DNA of 43,252 nucleotides from Thozetella sp. PMI_491 (taxonomy: Eukaryota; Ascomycota; Sordariomycetes; Chaetosphaeriales; Chaetosphaeriaceae), in contig MU270034.1 in the NCBI GenBank assembly GCA_021432635.1, positions 935,508 through 978,759 of the forward strand. Reading direction: 5' to 3'. Below the pieces are notes generated by a model that did not search any database, had not been told where the DNA came from, and saw nothing but the letters and a program-made list of their open reading frames with translations. The stretch's first letter is position 1. Each line of letters begins with the position of its first letter. A program made the translations under genes and the position numbers. Below are positions 10,624 through 21,379 of this stretch, piece by piece.

Positions 10624-11081
10624 GTCACGCGAAACTTACTATGGTGAGTTTTTGTCGTTGCTGTTTATCGCCCAACGGGGTACAAGAGTTGTTTTCGGGT
10701 GAATCAACGAACTTTCTAGACTAGCCTAGCCTAGACATCCGGCCCAAACACTTTTGCATTTACAGGTTTGTTGCCGGCAGTATACGTGCCCAAGACGTCA
10801 GAAATTAGTGCATTAGTAACATGCCTGGAGCGGCGCATATCCAAAGGGGAGCCGCTCCCTGAAGAGCAACTCAGTATTTAAGACCGCCATCTCTACCCAG
10901 ATAGCGCAGCTAGCCCTTCCTCTTCAGCCATTAGTCCAAGTCTTAGCCTATCACTACACTGTGTCCTTTGACCGCCTACGTCAATTGACTGCTCTACGTT
11001 ACCCGTCTTCCCTTATCCTTAGGAAATAACCCCGCGCATTGGACTGTTAACCTCGAGGACCCTAGTGTTGTAACACTCGGC
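10624..11081. other. Intergenic, no gene seen
   Basis: Between two pseudogenes. A short palindromic stretch (TAGACTAGCCTAGCCTAGAC, near 10718-10737) and pyrimidine-rich tracts around 10905-10960 are present. No coding potential is recognised. Confidence 0.5.
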
Positions 11082-13167
11082 TTAAGTTAGGAATGGGTTT
11101 CCTTTTGTCTCTCCCGGGATCATACGCGGTTTATAGCGAAGGTAAATATGTTGCTTTGAACTAGTCGCGAAGTGTCCGTTGCGGGTTGCTAGAGGCGGAA
11201 ATTCAGTGGTTGGTGCACCGTTTAAATCGGCCGCCAGCTCGAAGTCATTTAAGACGAAGAAGTACGTCATAATAATGGTTATTTCCAACTTCGCAAATTT
11301 CATTCCCACTGTCCTATGGTTAGTAGGACTCCATCAGAATCTAGAAGACAAAGCCAAGATAGCAGAAAGCAAAAGAGAAAACAAGTATGCCACTCACGGC
11401 ATGGATGCCGACCAACGCCCCATCCGAGAAACGCATGCGGCACCTTCTTGTCCTCGGCGCGGTCGGGGTCATACCGCCCGGGATCAAAGTTTTGGGGATC
11501 AGGATATATGTCTGGATTGAAATGTACGAGGTCGATGAGGTAGGTAGCGTGGGCGCCGTTGGGGATGACCTCTCCGTTTCCAATAGCGACATCGAAGCCG
11601 GTTGTATTCTTGCGCAGTGGTGCGCCGAGAATGGCTAAGGGCACGCATTCACGGAGGCACTGATCAATTACCGGGAAGCAGGTTTGCCAGTTGTCCACAG
11701 ACAATGTATCCAGAATGTCATATGATTTCTGCCCGGGCGAGATGCGGTGTCTCTCTATAACGCTGTCCACCTCAGCGAACGCGCGCGCTTTCCACTCGGA
11801 TGATCCACAGAGAAATACAGGAAACCAGGCGGCGTTGATGCCGGTGTTGACTTGGCCGCCGAAAAGCGCGTTGATAACAAACTTTGTAAATTCTGTGTCA
11901 GCGATGGAGGCTTGGGGTATTGTTTGTCTAATGGAGGCGCCGATAGTGAGACAGTAGGCCCCAGAATGATATGTGATATCCTTCATACGGGCCCCAGAGT
12001 CTATGAGGAATTGGAGTGAATCTTGTCGGCGGGTTTGGGTACGCTTGCGGTCATTGACAATGCGAGAGAAGATGCGGTACAGACGGAACCCTCCCAAAGG
12101 CGCAAATAATGACCTGGTGCTAGCAGCCACGAAACGTAGACCTTGGCTGTCGAGGCGCGAGCTTCGATGTCTTGGAATATACTGAGTGAATAATCCCCTA
12201 GTGCCCGATCCTCGGCAACCTCATCGGCGCCAACGTACGTATAGTCATCTGAAATACAAGACGGTAAAGGTCTCGAGACAATTTAGAAGCTGAATTAACT
12301 GTATTCACTTCTGTGTCTAGCCTAAGGAGAGCGAGCTTGTTGTGAAAGTGGAAAAAACGCATGACCCTTGATATCAATTGAGGGAGATGAGCCATGCTGC
12401 GAGCACTTGCCGTCATGCATAGGAACAGTTGTGCAGGCTCCACAGCTCTTGGCTTGTAGTAGATGACGAGCGTACTGTAAAGAAAAAAATAACAATGCGC
12501 GAACACACATACCATCGAAAAGGTTCACGACGCACCACTGAATCTCAGCTCCGTCGCTGTGCTCAACTCGGGACACCTTAGTAGCAAGAAGATCTGTACA
12601 CATGGCACTTGCATCGGCGGTGAGGAGATGCAGGTTGCGGAAGAAGTTCTCGTACTTCAACATAGAAGTTATGGACTTGATGAAGAACCCCGTCGAATCG
12701 TTCAACATTATCTCGAGTAAGGGGCATGCCCGTCAGGAGCTCGGAGGTGCTGGGCGCTGTCAGATTCTTTGCCGAAATGCGATCAATTGTGGGGAGGAGC
12801 GGAACTAGGAAACTCGTACCCTTGCATCAAGCTCATATTCTTATTGTCAAAAACCTGTTTCCTTGGCTCTGCTGAGGCCCCTAAACCGACGACGTGCCGC
12901 TTCCCGAGGTAAAAGCTAAAGTTTCCGGTGCCGCGGAGCGCGTGCGTGGCAGCCGCCTTGAGACACATATCGGCACGGGCCGTGAAGAATGGGAGTGCAC
13001 CGAGCACAGGCCAGTCACCGCGCCTCCAGAGCGCCGGGGCACTAGCAGGGAGTGCCGGGCGTGTGAAAACGGGCCGTTATTGGGTAGTAGATCAGCGTGC
13101 CGAGGCCAGCTACAAGCAAAACGGCCCACATGTTACTGATGGTTGCAGTGTCTAGCAAGTGGCCCAT
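11082..13167 (-). pseudogene. CYP51-clan-like P450 pseudogene
   Basis: The reading starts at ATG 13167 with a membrane anchor (NMWAVLLVAGLGTLIYYPIT). It continues through RRGDWPVLGALPFFTARADM and NFSFYLGKRHVVGLGASAEP, the I-helix region INALFGGQVNTGINAAW, an ExxR helix (CLRECVPL), FNPDIYPDPQNFDPGRYDPD and the haem loop FLGWGVGRHPCLGMKFAKLE. Introns at 11988-11893 (96 bp, in frame) and 11397-11309 (89 bp, TACTAAC branch site) are canonical; the second begins right after the first base of the Leu codon that follows the haem Cys. The 5' half carries five frame breaks: a stop at 13044-13042, an extra base near 12807-12811, an extra base in 12688-12691, a missing base near 12227-12232 and one near 12105-12113. 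An intron of about 237 bp (from 12511) with a weak acceptor near 12275 is also needed. The GGQxNTG I-helix and class resemble fungal CYP51-clan enzymes. The second half is lesion-free. Confidence 0.75.
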
Positions 13168-14377
13168 GACCTGCTGGGGCTCTTCCCTGCCCAAGAAGTA
13201 AAAAGCTGAAGGGGAAAGAGAATTTGGCTTGCTCGTTCGGCATAGCCTCGAGCTTGGCTGGTAGTAGTAGGCACTACCTTAGTGGCGTATTGGCACTTAC
13301 GTAACAGAAGCACCGAAAATACCAACACTCGTTGCACAGATTGGACGTGTTGGTTTGTTACTGCTATAATTGTGACAATCCGGATTCCAGTTCTAGTAAT
13401 GTTCTCTACCACTGCATGTCAGTACCGTCTGTAACAATTTTAGGCTGCCGCCAACTGCATGCATCTTAGACTAGGGCGATGGCAGTGCCCTCTCAAGCCG
13501 GAAGCGTGGTCGACCAGCTGCTATAAAGCAATATAGATACCTTTGGTGACTGAAAAGGGGGTAGGTTTACTCAATGCCGCTCCCTTATGTATTATCTAAA
13601 TACATATTACCAAGATTTGTTCGTTTACTCCTATCTCGTACTTTTATATCAAAACTTTTTGATAGTTCTATAAACAAATAATTTTAAATATATAATTTAT
13701 ATTTACAAAAAATAATATAAATATTGATATTTACTATTTTACATGAAAAAATGCATTTCTCATGCAGGTTTGGTCGCCTTGTGTGGTCGCATGCAGGATG
13801 TTGGCATATAAGCCGCAGAGAAATCCGCCTTTCACTCCTCATTTATCCTCCGTGTCTACGGCTGAGCCACATTGGCTTGGAAGGTTGGCGAATACATTCT
13901 ACATATTTGCGAGTTTGCTGGTGACTGTGTTCCGGTGGTATATGACTCATTGAGGTTACTGTGACACGACATGATTACTTGGTACAACCACACGCGGGTG
14001 TTGCCATCCTCTCCTCAATACGAGTTGTCCGCGGCAGTGCTCGGCACCTATCAATTGGCATCCGGGAGTCCGCAAGCTGTGGTTTACCAACATTGGTACC
14101 TGCCTTGTTTGGAAAATGAGGGTGCGAAGCTTTTTATTGCCTTTGGCACTTGAACTTCGATTTTGATAACGCCTGGCATCACTGACACAAAAGCTGTATA
14201 TTCTTTCCGCTTGCTATCACGGCGCCTACTCTATATTTAAGTTTCCTTAATATCACAATTTACTTATCGTGTGACTCCCTTTTTCCTTCATCATTATATA
14301 TAACACATCCTAAATCCCCACGAAAGGTCACGGCCTATGTACCTTTTTTCTGGCCAAGACGTAAAGCGCCGTGGACA
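13168..14377. other. Intergenic with a central AT-rich block
   Basis: About 13570-13750 is very A/T-rich (ATAATTTATATTTACAAAA-like) and looks RIP-affected. The flanking parts have only short frames without domain character. The region separates the P450 pseudogene from the 3' end of the rhodopsin-domain gene. Confidence 0.45.
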
Positions 14378-15861
14378 TCAAACTTGCGAGTCAGTTGTGC
14401 GACGGGGTGTCTGAAATTCGCCATCTGGCGCGACCGTGATGAATTCCATACTCGGCACATGCTCTTCAGCGCTGTGGGTATGCTTCTTCTCTGTCGCGGC
14501 CGATAAGTCAGCGGCAGGACCTCTCCAACTGCCCTGGTAGGATCCAGACGACCCCTGGCTGCTAACGTTAAAAAGTGTACGGATATTGGAAGCGGTATCC
14601 TTCAAGGATGACTTGGTGTGAGTGTAGAGTGTTGGGAAGCAGAACATGCATGTGATGATGATTGCAATATTGATCTCAGCGATGCTGGGAAGAAAGTATA
14701 TTAGAGTACGAACAAATAGGATGTGGAATGAACACTCCATCATTTCGACTTACGTGTACATGGCGTTGGTGGCTTGAATCCAAAAAACATCGGTGCCGCG
14801 GTAGTTAGTGGCGAAATTTACCAACCGAACTATGCTTGTTGCACATGCGCTATATTTTCGATCAGATGTGGAGGAGACAGGCTAAGCATGGGAGAATTGG
14901 AAGCTGGAGACTCACGCAGTACCGGCGCCGAACACAATCACGACTCCCACCTTCTGCCTTGCGCGTAGGTGCAGTGTTGATAGGAGTGGGATGGGCAATA
15001 CGAGAATCCAGATGTCTGTGGCGACGTTGAAAGCCGCATTGAGCAACACAATTGGTCCACTATAGGCTTGGCAGAAGGTTGTTCCTTGGGCTTGGAGCCC
15101 GATGCATCTCACCAAAGAAACGATGGCGACACAAATCATGGACAGATAAAAGCTAGCAAGCAGTGCAATTCCGACCCAGACAATTACTTTGAACGTCTCG
15201 CTGATGGTGCTGAAGATGCGGACATACAAGAGCAGAATGCAAAGCTTGGCGAAGAAGATGGTGAGTGGGTAAGTGATACCGTTTGCCGACATGAGCTACC
15301 TTGTATTAGCATTTGGAATAGATATATTGAAGCGGTGGGCGGCGGACTTGTAGGTTTGACACGGGCAGAAGCCATGATACAGGAATATCCCAAAGGTGCC
15401 GCCCGTAGCCAATCTTGATCACTAAGTTAGGGGAGGTCAGCAGTGGCCGCCGGTCCAAGTGGAGTTTGATGGGATAACTATGCTGACTCACTTTGGGCAT
15501 AGATGACTGTATGTGCCAGCGACCCAAGCTAGATATGAGGGTTCATTAGTAGCCCTTTGGTTAACGAACTAAAGCTTACGGCGGCAATAACACAAGCAGC
15601 TGGAAGAGGTGTTAGGGAATGTTCAACTTTTTTTGTCCGCAATTGACCAAGATGAGGTGTGGGCTTACCGTCATCCCATGCCCAGTTTTTCAGGTATTTT
15701 GCTCGGACAAAGAATCGAGCGCTAACTGCGGTAAGCATCAGTGCCACAAAGATGGCATCGAGCGTGGTCACGGTCCCGGCCTTCGACGGAGGGTCAATCA
15801 GGTTCGACACCTGGCCCACCGGTGCGGGCATCGCAGGGATGCTATCCAAGGGGTTAGACAT
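14378..15861 (-). CDS. Rhodopsin-domain seven-helix membrane protein
   Basis: Seven exons (15861-15669, 15599-15580, 15528-15492, 15421-15363, 15295-14916, 14834-14754, 14684-14378) join to 358 codons plus stop. All six introns are GT-AG (69, 51, 70, 67, 81 and 69 bp in 5'-3' order), several with a visible CTAAY-type branch site. The 20-nt second exon encodes AACVIAA. The predicted protein has seven hydrophobic helices: TLDAIFVALMLTAVSARFFV, CVIAALGSLAHTVIYA, ITYPLTIFFAKLCILLLYV, VIVWVGIALLASFYLSMICV, NAAFNVATDIWILVLPIPLL, VGVVIVFGAGTAIV and IAEINIAIIITCMFCFPTLY. It also has the family motifs GYGRHLWDIP, NYRGTDVFWIQAT and a Ser/Thr-rich cytosolic tail. This is the fungal PTH11/rhodopsin-domain architecture without a CFEM domain. 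Ligand and function are unknown. Genes of this type often lie inside secondary-metabolite clusters. Confidence 0.88.
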
Positions 15862-16346
15862 GGTGGCTGCTAGGGTTCAATTTTCTCTCGTTGAATCCTT
15901 AAACTACAAGGGAAATTGCAGAGATGATTAACGGGCGGGCAATGGCGGTTAAAAAGTAGTACTTAGCACAGAGTGGCAGCCTGTTATGGTACTTCCCATT
16001 TTCTTATGCCACCTCAACGCTCGCCTGACACCATTGCACGGGCAGCCCGGGGGCAGGACGGGGAGGGGGTAGTGGATGGGTTTCTGATTGGGGAGCCGCG
16101 CGGGAAAGGCTGCGAGCCTTTTGATTTGGCAACCAGCAGCGGGGGCAAATATTGCTAAGCCAACAAGAAGACTAGGGGTGGGCTGATATGTCAATGAGTA
16201 CATCGAAATTATAGTGGTAGGGTTCGAGATTAGCATGTACCCGATACTATACGGGGGGTGGCAATTAGGTGGCCTTGAATACAAAGGATTTGACAGCCTA
16301 CACTGCAGCAGGCGAAGGGGGGATTCTCAGGCCATGCAATCTCCCC
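15862..16346. other. Intergenic between two minus-strand genes
   Basis: Promoter region of the rhodopsin-domain gene and 3' flank of the next P450. No gene, RNA or repeat is recognised. The stretch 16055-16095 is notably G-rich. Confidence 0.5.
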
Positions 16347-18127
16347 TTACTCGTTCAACTTTGACAGTAACAGGACCAAATCATCGCCTTTCTTGGCCCC
16401 CAATATACCAACCCCAGCGTTAGATCTAGGGTCTATACGCGGGAGGCACCGGCTGACCACAGTGATGTCAAATCGTCGAATCAACAGTGCTATGAACACC
16501 ATGATCTCGCCACGGGCCATGAACCGCCCGGGGCACAGTAGACTACCGCCCCCAAATGGGGTATAGCTCTTGCTCCTAAGAAGCTTCTCATCGTGCAAGA
16601 AGCGCTCCGGGTTGAATCTCGTGACTTCGGGCCCCCACACTGTATCGTCCATCAGCAGCTGGCGATGCGCCAGCATCAGGACTGCCTTAGCGGGCAGTGG
16701 TCCCGGCGACAGCGAGGTATCGGCCCGTGTGGACTCGCGGATAGAGATAGGGCTATCAACAAGACGTAGGACCTCGTGGTAGAGAGAGCTGAAGTGCTTG
16801 CTATTTGCGAGGTGGCTGTGTAGAGAGGCCAGTGTTGTGCAGTGTTCAGGGAATGGCAAGATTTCTTCGCGAATCGCTGCTAGAAGATCTGGGTGGAAGA
16901 GGAGGTAGGCCGAGACCCAGAATCCAAGACGCCAGGTGTTCGTGTTCATCCTGGTGAAGCGCGCGAATTAGTCAATGATTTCTCGAAGTAGCCGCTGGAA
17001 AGAGAACGAGGGAAATCCTTACGCCCAGTAAAGCATGACAAACCACCCAGCAAGGTCTCCTTTGCTCACTCCCCTCGCTGTGAGCTCCGTCTCGAGCGTA
17101 TCAACCAACCAAGCCGCTCCGGACCGCTGATCCCTTGGTAACTCGAAATAGGTTTTGATGGTCCGGCGAAGCTTCTCAATGCTGACCTCCACACTACTTT
17201 TCCATGGGCTTGGGAGTTTCTGAAGGAACATCTGCGTCCTGTCGTCAAAATAGAGAAAGTTTTCCACAAATGCAGGATCGATGCGTACTATCTTAGGACC
17301 AAAGAACCCGATAGCGGTTGCTTCCACAAGCGTCTGGCGGGTCAGCTCGAACAGAGACACGGTTCGCTCGGTTTCCGTCGAGGATAGTATAGCACTGAAA
17401 GGAACATTTTCCCATCTCAATCTTTCCTCAACAACGCTGAGGAAAGCCGATTCGAACTTTTCATATACTTTTCCTGGAACCAGCTGCTTTTTGATGATAT
17501 TCTCACTGAGGACCACCATAGAGTCAAGCTGATGGTTTGGCTGGAGATCTTCTCGCCCGTACAGAGACGGGGACGGCTTTTCAAACAGCATATTGATGGC
17601 ATTGTTAGATATCCCAAACTTGCGCATTAGAAACGCCTTTGGCTTCCCATTGTCAAATATTTGCGTATCTTTCAGTACTGCAAGGATTCTTTTGGCCGAA
17701 GTCAAGATGTATAGCTTCTGGCCAGCGACGGTGAGCACAAAGGTCTCTCGGGTGTTTCCAAAGTACTCTCTGGGGTGGTTTAGTAGCGAAATCCCTCGTA
17801 CCGAGAGGATACAGTAAGAATATATGTCAAATACCTTCCATAAGTGATCGTGCCGTCAATGTCAGAGTATAGCGAAATAGAATGGCCTTGACATCAATTA
17901 TCAGCATGAGCATGGCCAGTTATGCAGCGGCGAAGTCAGCACACCTAGAACTACATGTTGTCAGGCTAACAAGAATAACACTTTATCTGGAGGAATGACT
18001 CACAAGGAATCCAATACGGTAGATACTTGACATCATTAGGTCTTAGAATTGGAAGAATGGTGAATTTCCATATTCGCCAAGACAGCCAGGCTACAGTTAG
18101 TAACAGAAGGGCGGTAAACAGGGACAT
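16347..18127 (-). CDS. Cytochrome P450, CYP7/CYP8-like I-helix
   Basis: Four exons (18127-18004, 17886-17835, 17769-17023, 16950-16347) give 508 residues. Introns are 117, 65, 72 bp, GT-AG. The acceptor of intron 1 (AAG at 17887) is the least certain and may be one or two residues off. The order is: N-terminal anchor LFTALLLLTVAWLSWRIWKF; KYLPYWIP proline region; REYFGNTRETFVLTVAGQKL; an I-helix WFVMLYWAMNTNTWRLGFW in which Asn replaces the usual acid-Thr pair; ExxR in YHEVLRL; FNPERF; haem loop PFGGGSLLCPGRFMARGE. The W-A-x-x-x-N-T-x-x-x-x-FW pattern is that of CYP7 sterol hydroxylases and CYP8A prostacyclin synthase; in the latter the enzyme isomerises rather than oxygenates. It is ER membrane-bound. 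It shares an 874-bp divergent promoter with the sterol dehydrogenase at 19002, so a steroid or triterpenoid substrate is a reasonable inference. Confidence 0.85.
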
Positions 18128-19001
18128 GGCGGAAATCACAACTGGCAGGCAGCCTTTGGATGCTGAGAAAAGTTTGCAGGCACTCAATAGGTGCTGTACC
18201 AATGAACACCGCTGAATACAAATTGACCGATACCCTTCTTCATTTCCAATGTCGGAGAGAAGGATCGCAAGGTGAGCAGAGAGAGCTGCAAGTGCACTCG
18301 CTGCTCTGGTCTGTTCCTAGACGGTTTTTATATACACACCTCCACCCTTTCCTCCCCAGGTTCAGTGAAACATCACACTGGGAAGTGACATTGCGAAGAC
18401 AGCTCCAGCCTCTAAATCGTCCTATCAGGCATTTGTGCTACCAGCCTTGCGTCAAGAAGGAATGCCAGAAGCTGGCACCACAGCCTCGAGCTTCAGCGAC
18501 CAACGGCGTTGGCAGTAGGTAGGATAAATAGAAAAGATATTGGCACCCTGCGTAGAGCAATTGGACCAGTCCGGTACCTTCCGTCGCATGCGGATGTGGG
18601 CTCATGGAGGATCTGCATCACCCATCCCTCTTTACGCGGCGACGGCTTGTCGGCATGTTTCCGGGCGAATAAAAAGAGGAAGTCATAAATTGCTTGGGCT
18701 GTTGGTTACACGCTGGTTACAAGTTGACCATTCGGCTGCCGACTAGGGCGCTGCAGCTGGCGGGGCTTTCAAAAAAATGACGCTCGGATCGTTCGCTATG
18801 GTTTGAGCCGCGGACCTTTTGCCTTTGGCACCATAGCCCCGCCGATGCCAATCTTGCTACCCATTTTCTACTCGAAAGCCAACTCCTCTACCGAACCTAC
18901 CTAGCCACCCGCGCATCAATCCTCTTGCGTCCCTCAAAGTTCAAGAGGGGGAAGAGAGGGACCAGAAGAACAATCGTGTACCTTCTTTCGGTGATTTGGC
19001 C
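18128..19001. promoter_or_regulatory. Divergent promoter, P450 and sterol dehydrogenase
   Basis: This 874-bp region separates the start codons of two genes that diverge: the P450 (minus, ATG 18127) and the Erg26-like dehydrogenase (plus, ATG 19002). A TATATAAA box for the minus gene lies at 18335-18328, about 200 bp from its ATG, followed by a pyrimidine-rich leader. No clear TATA box serves the plus gene; the 60 bp before its ATG are purine-rich. The arrangement implies joint control. Confidence 0.6.
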
Positions 19002-20117
19002 ATGGCACACACCAGCCCCTCTCTCGGTCCTGTTCTCGTCACCGGCGGTTGCGGCTTCATTGGCTCTCATATCGTCGCTGAGCTTTTCGGCAGCGAGCCC
19101 GATTGTCAGATCCATGTCATTGACATCGACTGCAATCGCAACCGCGTTGATGGCGTCACCTACCATACCTGTGACATCTCTTCCTTCCCCGACGTTGAGG
19201 CCGTGTTTGCCCAAGCCAAACCGAAAACCATCTTCCATGTAGCATGTCCAGAGTCAACTGTCCTACAACCCTCTGTCTTCCAGCGCGTCAACGTTGGCGG
19301 TGCACACAACCTGCTTGTAGCGGCGCGAAATGTCCAAACGGTGCAGGCCTTTATCAACACCTCCACTTCCTCTGTTATCCACGACAACCTCACGGACTTG
19401 CGAAATGCAGACGAGACTTTCCCCGTACTCAAGTACCCGGCGCAGAAGCGCGTATATACCTTAACCAAGGCCGAGGCCGAGGCCGAAATTCTCGCTGCTA
19501 ATCGGGAGAACGGCGATACTTCGATGTTGACTGCGTCTATATGGCCTGCGACCACCTTTGGGCCCCGGGACACTATCTGTATGGGCAAGATCGTCGCCAA
19601 CGCACGGGCCGGCAAGGCCAATATTCAGATGGGCCCCGGCAATAACTATCACGACTTTGTCTACATCTCTAATCTCGTAGATGCACACATCCTCGCCGCG
19701 AAAGCTCTCGTACGCGCGTATGGAAAGCCTGCGCCCCCAAAGGACAAACGCGTTGACGGCGAGTGCTTCATCATCACCAACGACGAGCCCGTCGAGTTTT
19801 GGGACTTCCAACGCTCCATCGCTGCCTCTGTGGGCCTGCCCGTCAGCAAAGAAGATATCAAGATCATACCCGTCTGGGTCGCTTGGTTGTTTGCTGCTAT
19901 TAGCGAATATGTCACTTGGATTTGCACCTTTGGCAAGGGGCATCCTATCGTGACCCGGGAGGCTGTGAAGCTTACCACCATCACCAAAACGCTAAACGAC
20001 AACAAAGCGAAGCGAGTACTCGGTTATAAGCCGAAGGTGAGCATGAGCCAGGGTCTTGCTATAGCGGGGAAGTGGTTCATGGAGGAGGAGAATAATCGGA
20101 CGAAGAAGAATGTCTAA
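19002..20117 (+). CDS. Erg26-like 3-beta-hydroxysteroid dehydrogenase/decarboxylase
   Basis: Single exon, 371 residues, the usual length for fungal Erg26/NSDHL proteins. The start is the ATG in GGCCATGGC at 19002; the open frame extends only two non-ATG codons further. It is an extended short-chain dehydrogenase: NAD(P) motif VLVTGGCGFIGSHIV (residues 11-25), IHVIDID at the end of strand 2, HVACPEST, NVGGAHNLLVAARN, a serine cluster NTSTSS (119-124), and catalytic Tyr152/Lys156 in VYTLTK. Then FGPRD, DFVYISNLVDAHI and a hydrophobic C-terminal stretch IIPVWVAWLFAAISEY that anchors family members to the ER. Erg26 oxidises the 3-hydroxyl of 4-carboxysterols with loss of the 4-carboxyl group. In fungal steroid and fusidane pathways a cluster paralogue does the same on the pathway intermediate. 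Whether this copy is a cluster paralogue or the housekeeping gene cannot be told here; the location among P450s favours the former. Confidence 0.88.
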   Translation: MAHTSPSLGPVLVTGGCGFIGSHIVAELFGSEPDCQIHVIDIDCNRNRVDGVTYHTCDISSFPDVEAVFAQAKPKTIFHVACPESTVLQPSVFQRVNVGGAHNLLVAARNVQTVQAFINTSTSSVIHDNLTDLRNADETFPVLKYPAQKRVYTLTKAEAEAEILAANRENGDTSMLTASIWPATTFGPRDTICMGKIVANARAGKANIQMGPGNNYHDFVYISNLVDAHILAAKALVRAYGKPAPPKDKRVDGECFIITNDEPVEFWDFQRSIAASVGLPVSKEDIKIIPVWVAWLFAAISEYVTWICTFGKGHPIVTREAVKLTTITKTLNDNKAKRVLGYKPKVSMSQGLAIAGKWFMEEENNRTKKNV

Positions 20118-20727
20118 ATGGCAGGAATGAGTTATCGCAGGGACCAGGGGCTGCCTCACATCCCCGCGTGGAGTATCTTTCTCTGCCAAACTACATGCCA
20201 GCACCATAATATCGCCGAGTTCTGCTGTGGAACTAGACTTAAAATCCTTCCTTGTGGTAATAAAGTGTAGCCGCGAAAACACTAGCAAACTCTCAACTCC
20301 CGGCGTCCACGCTATTTGCAGAGCCCCTCGCATCATCATCATCATCATCATCATCGCCACCCTCACCAGCCCCATACTAGCTGGTAGGACAGAGTAGGTA
20401 GCTGCCACATCGAGGGGGAGCAAGTCGCGTAAATCCCTCTAAGGTTGGGTTACTTTAGGCCCCCTCGCCCTCTTCGATTTGGTCTTCAGCCTGCTTGGAT
20501 TTCACTTCCTTGCTGTAACCCTCTACCAACAGGGCCCTTCGTTCCGCAGAGCTTGGTATACTGGTATCCTATTATTGACTGGCAAAAGGAAATCCCACCC
20601 CCCCATCGACTAAGACCTGTCGGATCAATTGGCTTATCCAGTGTACCACCCTAAAGCTACCGAACAAGCATCTAATTGCGATGTTACGCAAAGCCCCCAC
20701 TTACGCTAAATCAGACTCATGACAATT
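20118..20727. other. Intergenic with CAT microsatellite
   Basis: The 3' flank of the dehydrogenase gene. It contains a (CAT)8 microsatellite at 20331-20355. No gene is recognised. Confidence 0.55.
20331..20355 (+). repeat. (CAT)8 microsatellite
   Basis: Eight uninterrupted CAT triplets plus one base. It lies in non-coding sequence about 215 bp after the dehydrogenase stop codon. Confidence 0.95.
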
Positions 20728-20859
20728 AAGTAAAAGGGGGGGGATATGGCACCCCCGTAGATATACGGCCCCCCTGGTCGCTGGCCTGGCCAGTGCTGAT
20801 CGTGCTAGTCCAATTGGCCATCGATCAGGGGGTGCCATACCCTCCCCTCTCTTTTACTT
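20728..20859. mobile_element. 132-bp MITE-like inverted-repeat element
   Basis: The two ends are inverted copies about 30 bases long. The left end reads AAGTAAAAGGGGGGGGATAT then GGCACCCCC. The right end, read in reverse complement, gives AAGTAAAAGAGAGGGGAGGG then TATGGCACCCCC. They differ only by small changes in the G tract. The interior (about 70 bp) contains a second short hairpin around TGGCCTGGCCA. No coding capacity. No convincing target-site duplication is seen. This is the form of a miniature inverted-repeat element or a solo hairpin. Confidence 0.65.
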
Positions 20860-21379
20860 CGTGCCACGCCACTACCGGGCCAGCCGTCGTAAAATAGCAA
20901 ACGCCGTAGGATCGGGAGCGATGTCGGTAGAATATAGCTCGCCCGGCATGGTACTCGGTCTCTGCCCAGTCAGAGGATATTCTGCCTCGTTGCTTGTCTC
21001 GCTCAGTTACACGATTATCGTAGCACAGCCAATCGACGTATCATTACGCCTTCAGGGCGTCGGCCCTCTGGGAGAAAAGTTTTGCCTCGCGGTATCTTTA
21101 CCTAAAGTATATGATAGGTGTCAGACGATATCAGTCAATTGCGAGGTCACACAATCCTTTTGCCAGTCAATAGTTGGCCACCTCGACAACCGGCGCTAAT
21201 GCAATGTACCCAGATATGAAAAACATGTCGAAGATCTGCGACGACGCGCTCCAGATTAATATATGATCCTACGAAGTGGTCTTCAATCCCCCTCGAGAGG
21301 TCTGAGCGCCTTGGCCGCTGACACTTCTTCATTGCGCGCAAAAGCCCCCATAAACTGAACGCAGACGTCTCCATCCAGC
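20860..21379. other. Intergenic, promoter side of P450
   Basis: An open plus-strand frame (to 21199) has no recognisable domain and starts in the flank of the hairpin element. I treat the region as the upstream sequence of the P450 at 21380. Confidence 0.4.

Noticed and set aside
11179..12185. Plus-strand open frames across the P450 pseudogene
   Set aside because: They are antisense shadows; the minus strand carries the P450 motifs and introns.
15184..15420. Frameshift in the rhodopsin-domain gene after the WDIPVS motif
   Set aside because: A 67-bp intron (15296-15362) with CTAAT branch site and TAG acceptor joins WLLP to LMSANG in phase.
19160..20423. Minus-strand frames over the sterol dehydrogenase
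   Set aside because: They mirror a GC-rich coding sequence whose plus-strand reading has the full SDR motifs.
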